Source: Pseudomonas rustica
GTDB taxonomy: Bacteria > Pseudomonadota > Gammaproteobacteria > Pseudomonadales > Pseudomonadaceae
Direction: 5' to 3'
NCBI RefSeq assembly: GCF_018336155.1
Contig: NZ_JAGYHF010000010.1
Span: 186,001 to 250,000, forward strand
DNA length: 64,000 bases
Shown: piece after piece, positions 51,531 to 59,894 of the stretch
How the letters are laid out: each line of letters opens with the position of its first letter
Position numbering within the stretch: position 1 is the stretch's first letter
Program-made: the position numbers and the translations under genes
The notes under the pieces: model-generated
Told to the model about the DNA's origin: nothing
The model's input: the letters and a program-made list of their open reading frames with translations, nothing else
Database searches by the model: none

Positions 51531-52403
51531 TTACGCCAGACTCTCGCGCACCATTTCCAGAAACGTCGCCACCACGCGCCGCGAACTCTGTTCGCGCAGG
51601 CACACCAGCGTTTCCGTCAGACGTCGCGTGCAGTCGATAATCGGCAACGCGCACACCCGCGAATCCGCCCCAAATTCCGCCGCCGACACCACCCCGACAC
51701 CAATCCCCACCACCACGGCCTCACGCGCCGCTTCCCGGCCTTCGACCTGAATCGCCGGACGAATGCGAAACCCGGCCCGGGCCATTTCTTCTTCCAGGGT
51801 TTGCCGCGTTACCGAACCGTGTTCTCGCAACACCAACGGCGTGTCATCGAGATCCGCCAGGCAGATCGATTCGCGCTCGGCCCACGGGTGATTACGCGAC
51901 ACAAACGCGACCATCGGATCGTTACGCAACGGAACACAGAGCAAGCGTTCATCGCTGACATCACGCCCGAGCAGGGCCAGATCGGCCTGATAGTTGAACA
52001 GGCGAAACAGCGATTCGTCGGTGTTGCCGGTCTCGATCTTCACGCTGATCCCCGGATAGCGCTCGCAGAACCGCGCGATCTGCGGCAGCACGTGCACCGG
52101 CGCATCCACCGCCAGAATCAGGCTGCCGGTCTGCAAGGCCTGGGATTCCTGGAGTAATTCCTGCGCTTCGGCTTCGATCACGAACAGCCGCTGGGTGATC
52201 GCCAGCAAGCGTTCGCCCAGATCGGTCAGGCGCACGGAACGTTTATTGCGGTGAAAAAGCAAAACGCCAAAGCGTTCTTCCAGTTTGCGCACCTGGTCGG
52301 AAATCGCCGGTTGCGTGAGGTAGAGCCGCTCGGCGGCTTTGGTGAAGCTTCCATGCACCGCGACGGCGTGGAAGGCTTTGAGTTGGGCGTGGGAGACTGC
52401 CAT
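51531..52403 (-). CDS. Second LysR-type regulator, divergent from the MFS/oxidase pair
   Basis: 290 residues. HTH MAVSHAQLKAFHAVAVHGSFTK and LYLTQPAISDQVRKLEERFGV; effector domain ends VVVGIGVGVVSAAEFG. Similar architecture to the 49818 regulator. Divergent by 285 bp from the organophosphate-type carrier, so it likely regulates that gene and the FAD enzyme. GCCATGGC context; start ATG at 52403. Confidence 0.87.
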   Translation of the reverse strand: MAVSHAQLKAFHAVAVHGSFTKAAERLYLTQPAISDQVRKLEERFGVLLFHRNKRSVRLTDLGERLLAITQRLFVIEAEAQELLQESQALQTGSLILAVDAPVHVLPQIARFCERYPGISVKIETGNTDESLFRLFNYQADLALLGRDVSDERLLCVPLRNDPMVAFVSRNHPWAERESICLADLDDTPLVLREHGSVTRQTLEEEMARAGFRIRPAIQVEGREAAREAVVVGIGVGVVSAAEFGADSRVCALPIIDCTRRLTETLVCLREQSSRRVVATFLEMVRESLA

Positions 52404-52688
52404 GGCGACTCCTGGTGCGAGATGAGTTCAGTAACAAGCTGAGCTTATGAGTGAAATACGATAAATCGATTTTATTTATTAAACAGTAATTGCTTTGATC
52501 GGCTCACGCCATCGCTGACTGCTCGGTCGAGCAGCGGCGTTGGCCATGAGCCTGTGCGTGCAACAGCAGGCCTCATCTGACCGGTACCGCCAGAGGGAAG
52601 GGTGGTATCGCAGTGCTCAACAATAAAAACACAGGCGTTTTGCTTAACGATTCTGCCGGCACACTCACACCCTGAGGTCAGAACCACA
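52404..52688. promoter_or_regulatory. Divergent control region LysR / MFS
   Basis: 285 bp with no gene. An AT-rich stretch (GATAAATCGATTTTATTTATTAAACAG, about 52462-52490) is the probable promoter and regulator-binding zone. Confidence 0.35.
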
Positions 52689-54014
52689 ATGAACAAGCAC
52701 ATCGGCACCATCGCACGTTGGCGCGTGCAGATTTTCGCGATTACCTGGCTTGCGTACGCCGCTTTCTACTTCACCCGCAAAGCCTTTTCGGTGGCCAAAC
52801 TGGGCATCGCCGAAGACCCGACCTTCATGCTCGACAAAATGGCCATGGCCAACCTCGACGCCATCTATCTGGCGGCGTATGCCGTGGGCCAATTCACCTG
52901 GGGCATGCTCGCCGACCGCTTTGGCCCAAGGGTCGTGGTGCTCGGTGGCTTGCTGATTTCCGCCGCAGCCGCGTTGGTGATGGGCAGTTACGCCACACTT
53001 CCGATTTTCGCCACTTGCATGCTGATACAAGGCCTGGCGCAGTCCACCGGATGGTCGGGGTTGTGTAAAAACCTTGGCAGTTTCTTTCCTGCGAAGGAAC
53101 GCGGGCGGGTGCTTGGCTTGTGGAGTTCCTGCTACGCGTTTGGCGGTCTGGTCGCGTCGCCGTTCGCCGGTTGGTGGGCGTATACGTTGATCGGCAGTTG
53201 GCACGCGGCGTTTATTTCCAGCGCGGTGGTGGTGGCAGTGGTCGCGGTACTGTTCTTTATCTTCCAGCGCAATAAACCGGAAGACGTCGGCCTGCCGGAA
53301 GTCGATCCGGAACCGGTACTGACCGCTGAGGAAACCGAAGCCAACAGCAAACTCAGCGTATGGGAGCCGCTCAAGGAAATCCTGCGCAACCGCACGGTGT
53401 TGGTGCTCGGTCTGGCGTATTTCATGTTGAAACCGGCGCGTTACGCGATTCTGTTGTGGGGCCCGGTGATCGTGTTCGAACAGATGCCGAGTGTCGGCAA
53501 GGTCGGCGCGGCGATTATTCCGACCTCGTTCGAACTGGCCGGATTGCTTGGGCCGATCCTCATCGGTCTGGCCTCGGACAAACTGTTCGGTGCGCGGCGC
53601 ATGCCGGCCTGCGTCATCAGTTTGCTGGCGCTGACCGTGACGCTGGCGCTGTTTATGGCCGCGCTGCAAACCGGCAGTGTGTTGCTGGTGGTCGCGCTGC
53701 TGTTTGTCATGGGCCTGACCCTGTATGGCCCGGACTCGATGATCAGCGGTGCGGCCGCCATCGATTTCGGTAAAGCCAAGGCGGGCGCCACGGCGGCCGG
53801 TTTCGTTAACGGTTGCGGCTCGGTCGGTGCGGTGCTCGGCGGTCTGCTGCCGGGTTATTTCGACTCGGTGACGGTGTTCATCGTCTTCGCCGGTTGCGCC
53901 CTGTTCTCGGCGCTGGTGCTGATCCCGCACTGGAACAGCCGCCCGGTTGGCGTCATGGAACCGCGCGCCTCAATCCCCAATTGCCCGCTGACCATCAAAC
54001 CTCTGCGTACCTGA
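52689..54014 (+). CDS. MFS carrier of the organophosphate:phosphate antiporter type
   Basis: 441 residues with about 12 segments. Resembles the GlpT/UhpT/UhpC branch: the first segment region FAITWLAYAAFYFTRKAFSV, the loop DRFGPRVVVLG and the SGWSGLCKNLGSFFPAKERGRV block typical of the family. A phosphonate such as 2-aminoethylphosphonate or a phosphorylated amine is a sensible cargo given phnWX nearby, but this is inference. Two-gene unit with the FAD enzyme 73 bp downstream. Confidence 0.82.
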   Translation: MNKHIGTIARWRVQIFAITWLAYAAFYFTRKAFSVAKLGIAEDPTFMLDKMAMANLDAIYLAAYAVGQFTWGMLADRFGPRVVVLGGLLISAAAALVMGSYATLPIFATCMLIQGLAQSTGWSGLCKNLGSFFPAKERGRVLGLWSSCYAFGGLVASPFAGWWAYTLIGSWHAAFISSAVVVAVVAVLFFIFQRNKPEDVGLPEVDPEPVLTAEETEANSKLSVWEPLKEILRNRTVLVLGLAYFMLKPARYAILLWGPVIVFEQMPSVGKVGAAIIPTSFELAGLLGPILIGLASDKLFGARRMPACVISLLALTVTLALFMAALQTGSVLLVVALLFVMGLTLYGPDSMISGAAAIDFGKAKAGATAAGFVNGCGSVGAVLGGLLPGYFDSVTVFIVFAGCALFSALVLIPHWNSRPVGVMEPRASIPNCPLTIKPLRT

Positions 54015-54087
54015 AAACCCGCTGCCGCGTGGCCTGCTGCGACGTTCGCGGCAGGCTGCGCCGTGGCCCACTGACTGGAGAAATCCC

Positions 54088-55479
54088 ATGAGACCGTTTT
54101 GGCTGGAGCAGGCCTTGCAGGCTGATACGTCCGAGCCTTGCCCGCCGCTGCAAGGCGAAGTGCGCACCGACGTGTGCATCGTTGGCGGCGGTTACACCGG
54201 GTTGTGGACGGCGATCATGCTCAAGCAACAGAACCCTGAACTCGACGTGCGGCTGATCGAAGCCGACATCTGCGGCGCTGGCGCCAGTGGCCGTAATGGC
54301 GGTTGCGCGCTGTCGTGGTCGGCGAAATATTTCACCCTGGAACGCCTGTTTGGCGTCGAGGAGGCGGTGCGTCTGGTCAAGGAATCCGAGCGCAGCATTC
54401 ATGCGATCGGCGAGTTCTGTGAGCAGTACGGCGTCGATGCCGATTACCGCCTCGACGGCACGCTGTACACCGCGACCAACCGCGCCCAGGTCGGCTCGAC
54501 CGATGCGGTGATCGCGGCGCTGGAACGTAACGGCATCAACTCGTTCACCCAGCGGCCAGTCGCTGATGTGCAGCGCATGGCAGGTTCCAGCAAACATCTG
54601 GAAGGCTGGTTTTCGCCAGCGGCGGCCAGTGTGCAACCGGGCAAACTGGTGCGCGGATTGCGGCGTGTGGCGTTGCAACTGGGCGTGACGATCCATGAAA
54701 ACACAGCAATGACCGGGCTGGAGGAAGGACGCCCGGCGCGCATTCAGACACCCAACGGCAACATCATTGCCGACCGCGTGGTGCTGGCGATGAACGCGTG
54801 GATGGCCCGTGCTTTTCCGCAGTTCGAACGCAGCGTGGCGATTGTTTCCAGCGACATGCTGATCACCGAGCCGCGCCCGGATCTGTTGCAGGAAATCGGC
54901 TTGACCAGCGGCGTCACCGTGCTTGATTCGCGGATTTTCGTGCACTACTACCACAACACCCCGGACGGCCGGATCATGCTCGGCAAGGGCGGCAACACCT
55001 TTGCCTTTGGCGGGCGGATGCTGCCGGTGTTCGATCAGCCGTCGCCGTATGCCGGGTTGCTCAAGCGCAGTCTGGATGACTTCTTCCCGGCGTTCAGCGA
55101 TGTGAAAGTCGATGCGACGTGGAACGGGCCGTCGGATCGCTCGGTGACCGGTTTGCCGTTTTTTGGGCAGATGAGCAGCAGCGGTAATGTGTTTTATGGA
55201 TTTGGCTATTCCGGCAGCGGGGTGGGGCCTTGTCACATGGGCGGGCAGATTCTGGCGTCGCTGGTGCAGGGGATGGATAACGCCTGGACGCGTTCGCCGA
55301 TTGTGAATGGGCCGTTGGGGTATTTCCCGCCGGAGCCGATTCGTTATCTGGGCTCGTTGATGGTGCGCAATGCCATCCGCCGCAAAGAGCGCGCCGAAGA
55401 TCACGGCCACCGGCCACGGCATCTGGACGTGCGCCTGGCGAAGTTCGCCGCTGCCGCCGGCAAAGCCGACAAAGCCTGA
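54088..55479 (+). CDS. FAD-dependent amine oxidase-like (DAO family) enzyme
   Basis: 463 residues of the DAO fold: dinucleotide site TDVCIVGGGYTGLWTAIML near residue 30, ADICGAGASGRNGGC, and C-terminal GFGYSGSGVGPCHMGG. Similar enzymes near aminophosphonate genes have been described as oxidases or dehydrogenases of aminoethylphosphonate derivatives (the Pbf-type enzymes, from memory), giving phosphonoacetaldehyde for PhnX. Glycine- or putrescine-oxidase-like activity is the alternative. GGAG before the ATG at 54088. Confidence 0.78.
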   Translation: MRPFWLEQALQADTSEPCPPLQGEVRTDVCIVGGGYTGLWTAIMLKQQNPELDVRLIEADICGAGASGRNGGCALSWSAKYFTLERLFGVEEAVRLVKESERSIHAIGEFCEQYGVDADYRLDGTLYTATNRAQVGSTDAVIAALERNGINSFTQRPVADVQRMAGSSKHLEGWFSPAAASVQPGKLVRGLRRVALQLGVTIHENTAMTGLEEGRPARIQTPNGNIIADRVVLAMNAWMARAFPQFERSVAIVSSDMLITEPRPDLLQEIGLTSGVTVLDSRIFVHYYHNTPDGRIMLGKGGNTFAFGGRMLPVFDQPSPYAGLLKRSLDDFFPAFSDVKVDATWNGPSDRSVTGLPFFGQMSSSGNVFYGFGYSGSGVGPCHMGGQILASLVQGMDNAWTRSPIVNGPLGYFPPEPIRYLGSLMVRNAIRRKERAEDHGHRPRHLDVRLAKFAAAAGKADKA

Positions 55480-55497
55480 AGGGTTGAAAACAACCCC

Positions 55498-55582
55498 TGT
55501 AGGAGCTGCCGAAGGCTGCGATCTTTTGATCTTATTTCTTACAATCAACAGCAAAAGATCGCAGCCTTCGGCAGCTCCTACA
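55498..55582. repeat. REP doublet, GATCGCAGCC family
   Basis: Inverted pair between the convergent FAD enzyme and vgrG genes. Confidence 0.85.
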
Positions 55583-55597
55583 GGTCTGGATTTGTGG

Positions 55598-56983
55598 TCA
55601 GGAGCGGTTGATCAGCCAGTCGAGTAAGAGGCTGCTGTCGCGTGCTGGCGGTGCTTCAACCGGCGCGGATTCGCGCTGCGCTCCCAAACACAAAATCGGT
55701 CGATCCGGATCACTGTCGAGAAAACTCACCCAGACCTCACTGCCCGCACGGGGCAACTCATGCGCGGCAATGCGGCCATTGGCGTTGGTCAACGCGATCG
55801 GCAGCCAAATCCCCTCAGAATCAGGCGATGTTGGCCTCGGCCACAAACTCACCTTGATGCGCCCCTTGTCATCCAGTTTCGATGGTTGCCCCTTCGTGCC
55901 GAGCACTCGCGCCAAGTGGATCCCCGGAATGCTCGGCCGTGATTGTTTCAGCGCCGGGCGAAAATCCGTCGACCATGGCAAAGCCGTGAACTCGCAGTGA
56001 TAGCGATACACACTCGGCGCTGGATCAAGGATGCAAGGTTGCTGACCCTGATGGCGCACTGAGGTGATCAACCATTGCTCATTGAAGGTGTTGACCGGGT
56101 GTTCGGTCACTTGCAGCAGGTCGGCGCTGTGCAATCCGGGGCTGTCGCAGCGACCGTGAATCGAGCGGTACTGGCAGCGCTGGCGCTCCAGATGGCGGCG
56201 GCTGCGCTGTTCGGCATGACGTTGTTCAAGGGACAACATCTGCGGTGCGAGGACAGGCACGGTTTGATTGGCCGAGTCCTCGCCCGACGCCTGTTGGCCA
56301 CGATTGCGCACCCGATGCAGCGCTCGAATTGGCGCGGCGTCATGTTGCTGAAACAGCGCGCAGACACGTGGCGACGGCGTGTCATCGTCGAGACTGAAGG
56401 GCAACAGTGTGGGTTCTTGCGGCAGGCTAAGGCTGTCATCGGCAAACACCACTACATGCCCGTCAGGCCGATGCTCGAAGTGATAATGAATGCCTTCCTC
56501 TTCACACAGACGTTGCAGCAGTGCCAGGTCGCTTTCCTCGTATTGAATGCAAAAGTCCCGCACGGGGTAGTGGCCGACGGTCATTTCGATGCGAAAGCTG
56601 TTCTTTGGCAGCCCATGCTCGGTGAGCAATTGTGCAAGGATCGCCGGCACACTCAACTGCACAAACACCCGGCGTTTAAGCGATTGCGCCAGACGTTGCA
56701 GATAAGGCACCAGCACTAATCGATAACCGATCCGGTGCGTGCCGCGATGTTCGCAACGGACACTGTGGATCAAACCATGCACACCGTGCTGCTCGCTCAG
56801 GCGTAAGTACGCCGCTTGCTCCAGCAGGCTGTCGGGCAGGACGGCGGGCGCCAGGCCAATGACATCGACCTCGAAGCGAAAGGGCTGATTGAGCGCTTCA
56901 TCACCGCTAAAACGCACCACCGGCAGGCACAATCCGCCATCGATCAGGGTCAGGGTGAAGGGACTTTCCATGTCATTGAGCAT
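55598..56983 (-). CDS. VgrG-type tail-spike protein, short and solitary
   Basis: 461 residues. N-terminal gp27-like domain (FTLTLIDGGLCLPVVRFSG; EQAAYLRLSEQHGVHGLIHSV; the EESDLALLQRLCEEEGIHYHFEH block) and a gp5 OB-fold (LARVLGTKGQPSKLDDKGRIKVSL, then ANGRIAAHELPRAGSEVWVSFL...DPDRPILCLG). The long beta-helical needle and any C-terminal effector of ordinary VgrGs (600-700+ residues) are absent; the protein stops about 25 residues after the OB-fold. No other T6SS gene is in the window. ATG at 56983 or 56971 both possible. Confidence 0.78.
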   Translation of the reverse strand: MLNDMESPFTLTLIDGGLCLPVVRFSGDEALNQPFRFEVDVIGLAPAVLPDSLLEQAAYLRLSEQHGVHGLIHSVRCEHRGTHRIGYRLVLVPYLQRLAQSLKRRVFVQLSVPAILAQLLTEHGLPKNSFRIEMTVGHYPVRDFCIQYEESDLALLQRLCEEEGIHYHFEHRPDGHVVVFADDSLSLPQEPTLLPFSLDDDTPSPRVCALFQQHDAAPIRALHRVRNRGQQASGEDSANQTVPVLAPQMLSLEQRHAEQRSRRHLERQRCQYRSIHGRCDSPGLHSADLLQVTEHPVNTFNEQWLITSVRHQGQQPCILDPAPSVYRYHCEFTALPWSTDFRPALKQSRPSIPGIHLARVLGTKGQPSKLDDKGRIKVSLWPRPTSPDSEGIWLPIALTNANGRIAAHELPRAGSEVWVSFLDSDPDRPILCLGAQRESAPVEAPPARDSSLLLDWLINRS

Positions 56984-57204
56984 TCGTACAGGTTCTGTCG
57001 GTCAATACGGACGGCAGAGGGTACGAAACCGCAGCGCGGAATAGTCACCGCAAGGCAGCTTTTCAGAATCGCCCTACACGTTGTGGTGAAGATGTCGATT
57101 CGCCAATCAATATTTTTGGTCGATTGCCGACTTTAGGCCGTATAAACTTGGCGCCACGCGTCGGCCAATAGATGTCTCGGCGCCACAGATCAAGAGAGTG
57201 AGTA

Positions 57205-57909
57205 ATGGGCGCACAGTGGAAGGTTAAACACAAAGAAGCGGCAGCCAACGCCAGGGGCAAAATCTTCGGCAAACTGGTGAAAGAAATCACCATTGCTGCG
57301 CGCAACGGTGCCGATACCACCACCAACGCACACTTGCGTCTGGTGGTTGAACAGGCCAAGAAAGCCTCGATGCCGAAAGAAACCCTTGATCGCGCGATCA
57401 AGAAAGGCGCCGGTCTGCTCGGTGAAGCGGTGCAATACCATCGCGTGACCTACGAAGGTTTCGCCCCGCACCAGGTGCCGCTGATCGTCGAGTGCGTGAC
57501 CGACAACGTTAACCGCACCGTCGCCGAAATCCGCGTCGCGTTCCGTAAGGGCCAATTGGGCGCTTCCGGTTCGGTCGCGTGGGATTTCAATCACGTTGGC
57601 ATGATCGAAGCGTCGCCGGACACCCCGGACGCCGATCCGGAAATGGCCGCGATCGAAGCAGGTGCTCAGGATTTCGAGCCGGGCGAAGACGGCGCGACAC
57701 TGTTCCTGACCGACCCGACTGACCTTGATGCCGTGCAGAAAGCGCTGCCGGAGCAAGGCTTCACCGTGTTGTCGGCCAAGCTTGGCTACCAGCCGAAAAA
57801 CCCGGTGACCGGGTTGAGCGATGAGCAGATGGCTGAAGTTGAGGCGTTCCTTGAAGGCCTCGATAACCATGATGACGTGCAGGATATGTTTGTGGGTCTG
57901 GCTGGCTAA
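57205..57909 (+). CDS. YebC/TACO1-family protein (YeeN-like)
   Basis: 234 residues of the YebC/PmpR family (DNA-binding or translation-linked regulators). Starts MGAQWKVKHKEAAAN, a variant of the family's usual MAGHSKW/MGRKW opening, and contains KIFGKLVKEITIAARNGAD, KASMPKETLDRAIKKGAG and the Gly-rich GQLGASGSVAWDFNHVG. The start resembles YeeN-type paralogues rather than the ruvC-linked YebC, which is expected elsewhere. GAGAGTGAGTA precedes the ATG. Confidence 0.88.
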   Translation: MGAQWKVKHKEAAANARGKIFGKLVKEITIAARNGADTTTNAHLRLVVEQAKKASMPKETLDRAIKKGAGLLGEAVQYHRVTYEGFAPHQVPLIVECVTDNVNRTVAEIRVAFRKGQLGASGSVAWDFNHVGMIEASPDTPDADPEMAAIEAGAQDFEPGEDGATLFLTDPTDLDAVQKALPEQGFTVLSAKLGYQPKNPVTGLSDEQMAEVEAFLEGLDNHDDVQDMFVGLAG

Positions 57910-57910
57910 A

Positions 57911-57990
57911 GATCAAAAGATCGCAGCCTGCGGCAGCTCCTACAGGAGATCGCGTTCTCTGTAGGAGCTGCCGCAGGCTGCGATCTTTTT
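57911..57990. repeat. REP doublet, GATCGCAGCCTGCGG variant
   Basis: Inverted pair with a CTGCGG instead of CTTCGG core in both arms, i.e. a compensated change, between the convergent YebC-like and LRR-kinase genes. Confidence 0.85.
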
Positions 57991-57995
57991 AGCTG

Positions 57996-59309
57996 TCAGA
58001 GGTTTTCCAACACCTCAATTACTTCACCGAACCCCGGCCGCGCCAGCACATCCGCCTGGCAGCAACGCCGCTCCAGTGCTTGCAGTTGCACGCGGCGCTC
58101 GTCACTCAACCCCGAATCGATACGCGCCAGCAATTCCCCCAGCAAAACCCCGAACGCCCGCACTTCAATGCGTTGCAACGCCCGTGTCTGCGCGTTATCC
58201 GTCGTGGCATGGAACGACGCCCCGCCAAAATCCCCCAATAAACAATCGCCTCGGTCGTTCAACATAATGTTGTGCCCGTAGAGGTCGCCGTGGGTGATGC
58301 CTTGCTGATGCAGGTGCTCCGCCGCCGAGGCAACGCCCTTGGCAATGCGCAGCGCAACGTCAGCCGTGAAGCGCAGGTCATCGGCGTAAACATCCCGCGA
58401 ACACGACGCCAGACTTGGCAACCCGGCGAGGTTGCGAAAGCTCGGATCGATCAACTGCATGACCAAGCCTTGCTGACCGTCGGGGTGGCTGTCGATTCGC
58501 CCTTCAACGCGGATCAGATTCGGATGCAGGCCAGCAGTGATGCACGCGTTCATCTCATGCAGCGGCGAGCCATCGCTGGTCATCTCACCTTTGTACAACT
58601 TCACCGCGACCGCTTCCTCGGTGTGATCAGCACGCCGCCAAACCGCCCGATAAATCACCCCGGAGGCGCCTTCGCCCAGCTTCTGCCCCAGACGCAGCGC
58701 CGACCAGTCGATCAGCGGCGTGGCTTCGAGGGCGGCAGCATCGGCTTCGGTTTCCAGCGGATTACCGGCGTAGGCCAGCCACGTCAGGCTCGGCAAGTTC
58801 AGCAGCCATTGCGGCAATTCGATGAACTGGTTGACGGAGATGCGCAGCAGCTCGAGTCGGTGGCATTGGCTCAGCGACGGCGGCAGCGCTTGCAGACGAT
58901 TGCCAGACAGCATGAGTTTCTGCAGATAAGGGCGTTCGCCCAGTTCGCTCGGCAAGGTTTCGATGCAGTTGTCGGTCAGGATCAGCCAGCGCAACAGCGG
59001 CGGCAGCGCGGCACCGGTAACGTTGACGATGCGGTTGGCCTTGAAACCGATCATCGTCAACGCCGCGCATTGGCCGAGGCAGGCGGGCAGTTCGGTGAAC
59101 GAGTTGTCGGAGCAGAACAGCACGCGCAGGCGGGTCAGACGGTGCAGATCGTCCGGCAGACTGCTCAGGTTGTTGCTGCTGAGATTGAGGATTTCGAGGG
59201 TGTCGGCCAGCTCGAAAATCTCGCGCGGAAACTCGGTCAGCCCGCACGACAGATCCAGCCGCGTGATGCCCGACAATTCGCCGGCGCGCAATTGAGCAAG
59301 GGTGTGCAT
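57996..59309 (-). CDS. Leucine-rich-repeat / protein kinase fusion
   Basis: 437 residues. N-terminal LRR domain of about seven repeats (LEILNLSSNNLSSLPDDLHR, LQKLMLSGNRLQALPPSLS) to about residue 190, then a eukaryotic-like kinase: Gly loop LGEGASGVIYRA, Lys in VAVKLYK, catalytic loop HGDLYGHNIML (HGD rather than HRD) and DFG in LLGDFGGAS. Cytosolic, no membrane anchor. Known in fluorescent pseudomonads by memory, function unclear. Start ATG at 59309 chosen before MHTLAQLRAGEL; a GTG or ATG further upstream is possible. Confidence 0.85.
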   Translation of the reverse strand: MHTLAQLRAGELSGITRLDLSCGLTEFPREIFELADTLEILNLSSNNLSSLPDDLHRLTRLRVLFCSDNSFTELPACLGQCAALTMIGFKANRIVNVTGAALPPLLRWLILTDNCIETLPSELGERPYLQKLMLSGNRLQALPPSLSQCHRLELLRISVNQFIELPQWLLNLPSLTWLAYAGNPLETEADAAALEATPLIDWSALRLGQKLGEGASGVIYRAVWRRADHTEEAVAVKLYKGEMTSDGSPLHEMNACITAGLHPNLIRVEGRIDSHPDGQQGLVMQLIDPSFRNLAGLPSLASCSRDVYADDLRFTADVALRIAKGVASAAEHLHQQGITHGDLYGHNIMLNDRGDCLLGDFGGASFHATTDNAQTRALQRIEVRAFGVLLGELLARIDSGLSDERRVQLQALERRCCQADVLARPGFGEVIEVLENL

Positions 59310-59380
59310 GTAGGTGTTCACTTTAGAAAGAGGACAAGCGCAAGGCGCCGAAATGACCGACATGATAACGGCACCGCAAT

Positions 59381-59885
59381 CCCCTGTGGGAGCGAGCTTG
59401 CTCGCGAAGGCGTCGTGTCAGTCGACATCCATGGTGAATGGCTGACTGCATTCGCGAGCAAGCCCACTCCCACAATGGTTTGGCGGTGATTACGGATTCT
59501 GCGTCTGGCAATAATCCCCTGTGGGGGCGAGCTTGATCGCGAAGGCGTCGTGTCAGTCGACATCCATGGTGAATGGCTGACTGCATTCGCGAGCAAGCCC
59601 GCTCCCACAATGGTTTGGCGGTGATTACGGATTCTGCGTCTGGCAATAATCCCGTGTGGGAGCGAGCTTGCTCGCGAAGGCGTCGTGTCAATCGAAATCA
59701 GTGGTGAATAGTTGATTGCATTCGTGAGCAAGCCCACTCCCACAATGGTTTAGCGGTGATTACGGATTCTGCGTCTGGCAATAATCCCGTGTGGGAGCGG
59801 GCTTGCTCGCGAAGGCGTCGTGTCAGTCGACATCAATGGTGAATGGCTGACTGCATTCGCGAGCAAGCCCGCTCCCACAGGGGGA
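59381..59885. repeat. Tandem array of a 135-bp REP unit, about 3.75 copies
   Basis: Units begin at 59381, 59516, 59651 and 59786, each 135 bp: CCC(C/G)TGTGGG-type REP arm, spacer with TCGACATC(C/A)ATGGTGAATGG, inverted REP arm, then ACGGATTCTGCGTCTGGCAATAAT. The last copy stops after its inverted arm near 59885. Copies differ at few positions. It fills the gap 59310-59894. Confidence 0.95.
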
Positions 59886-59894
59886 TTTGCGATA

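Noticed and set aside
53995..55554. 519-codon minus-strand frame opposite the FAD oxidase
   Set aside because: Extends into a REP repeat and has no recognisable domain.
58272..59489. 405-codon plus-strand frame opposite the LRR-kinase gene
   Set aside because: Antisense shadow; Gln/Arg-rich and running into the REP array.
59318..59743. Repeat-containing small frames across 59323-59743
   Set aside because: They are translations of the tandem REP array (SRASSLP-type peptide repeats), not genes. The 135-bp period is a multiple of three, which keeps the frames open by chance.
59381..59885. CRISPR array
   Set aside because: Units are 135 bp with no short conserved repeat alternating with unique spacers, and there are no cas genes; the repeated element is a REP doublet.
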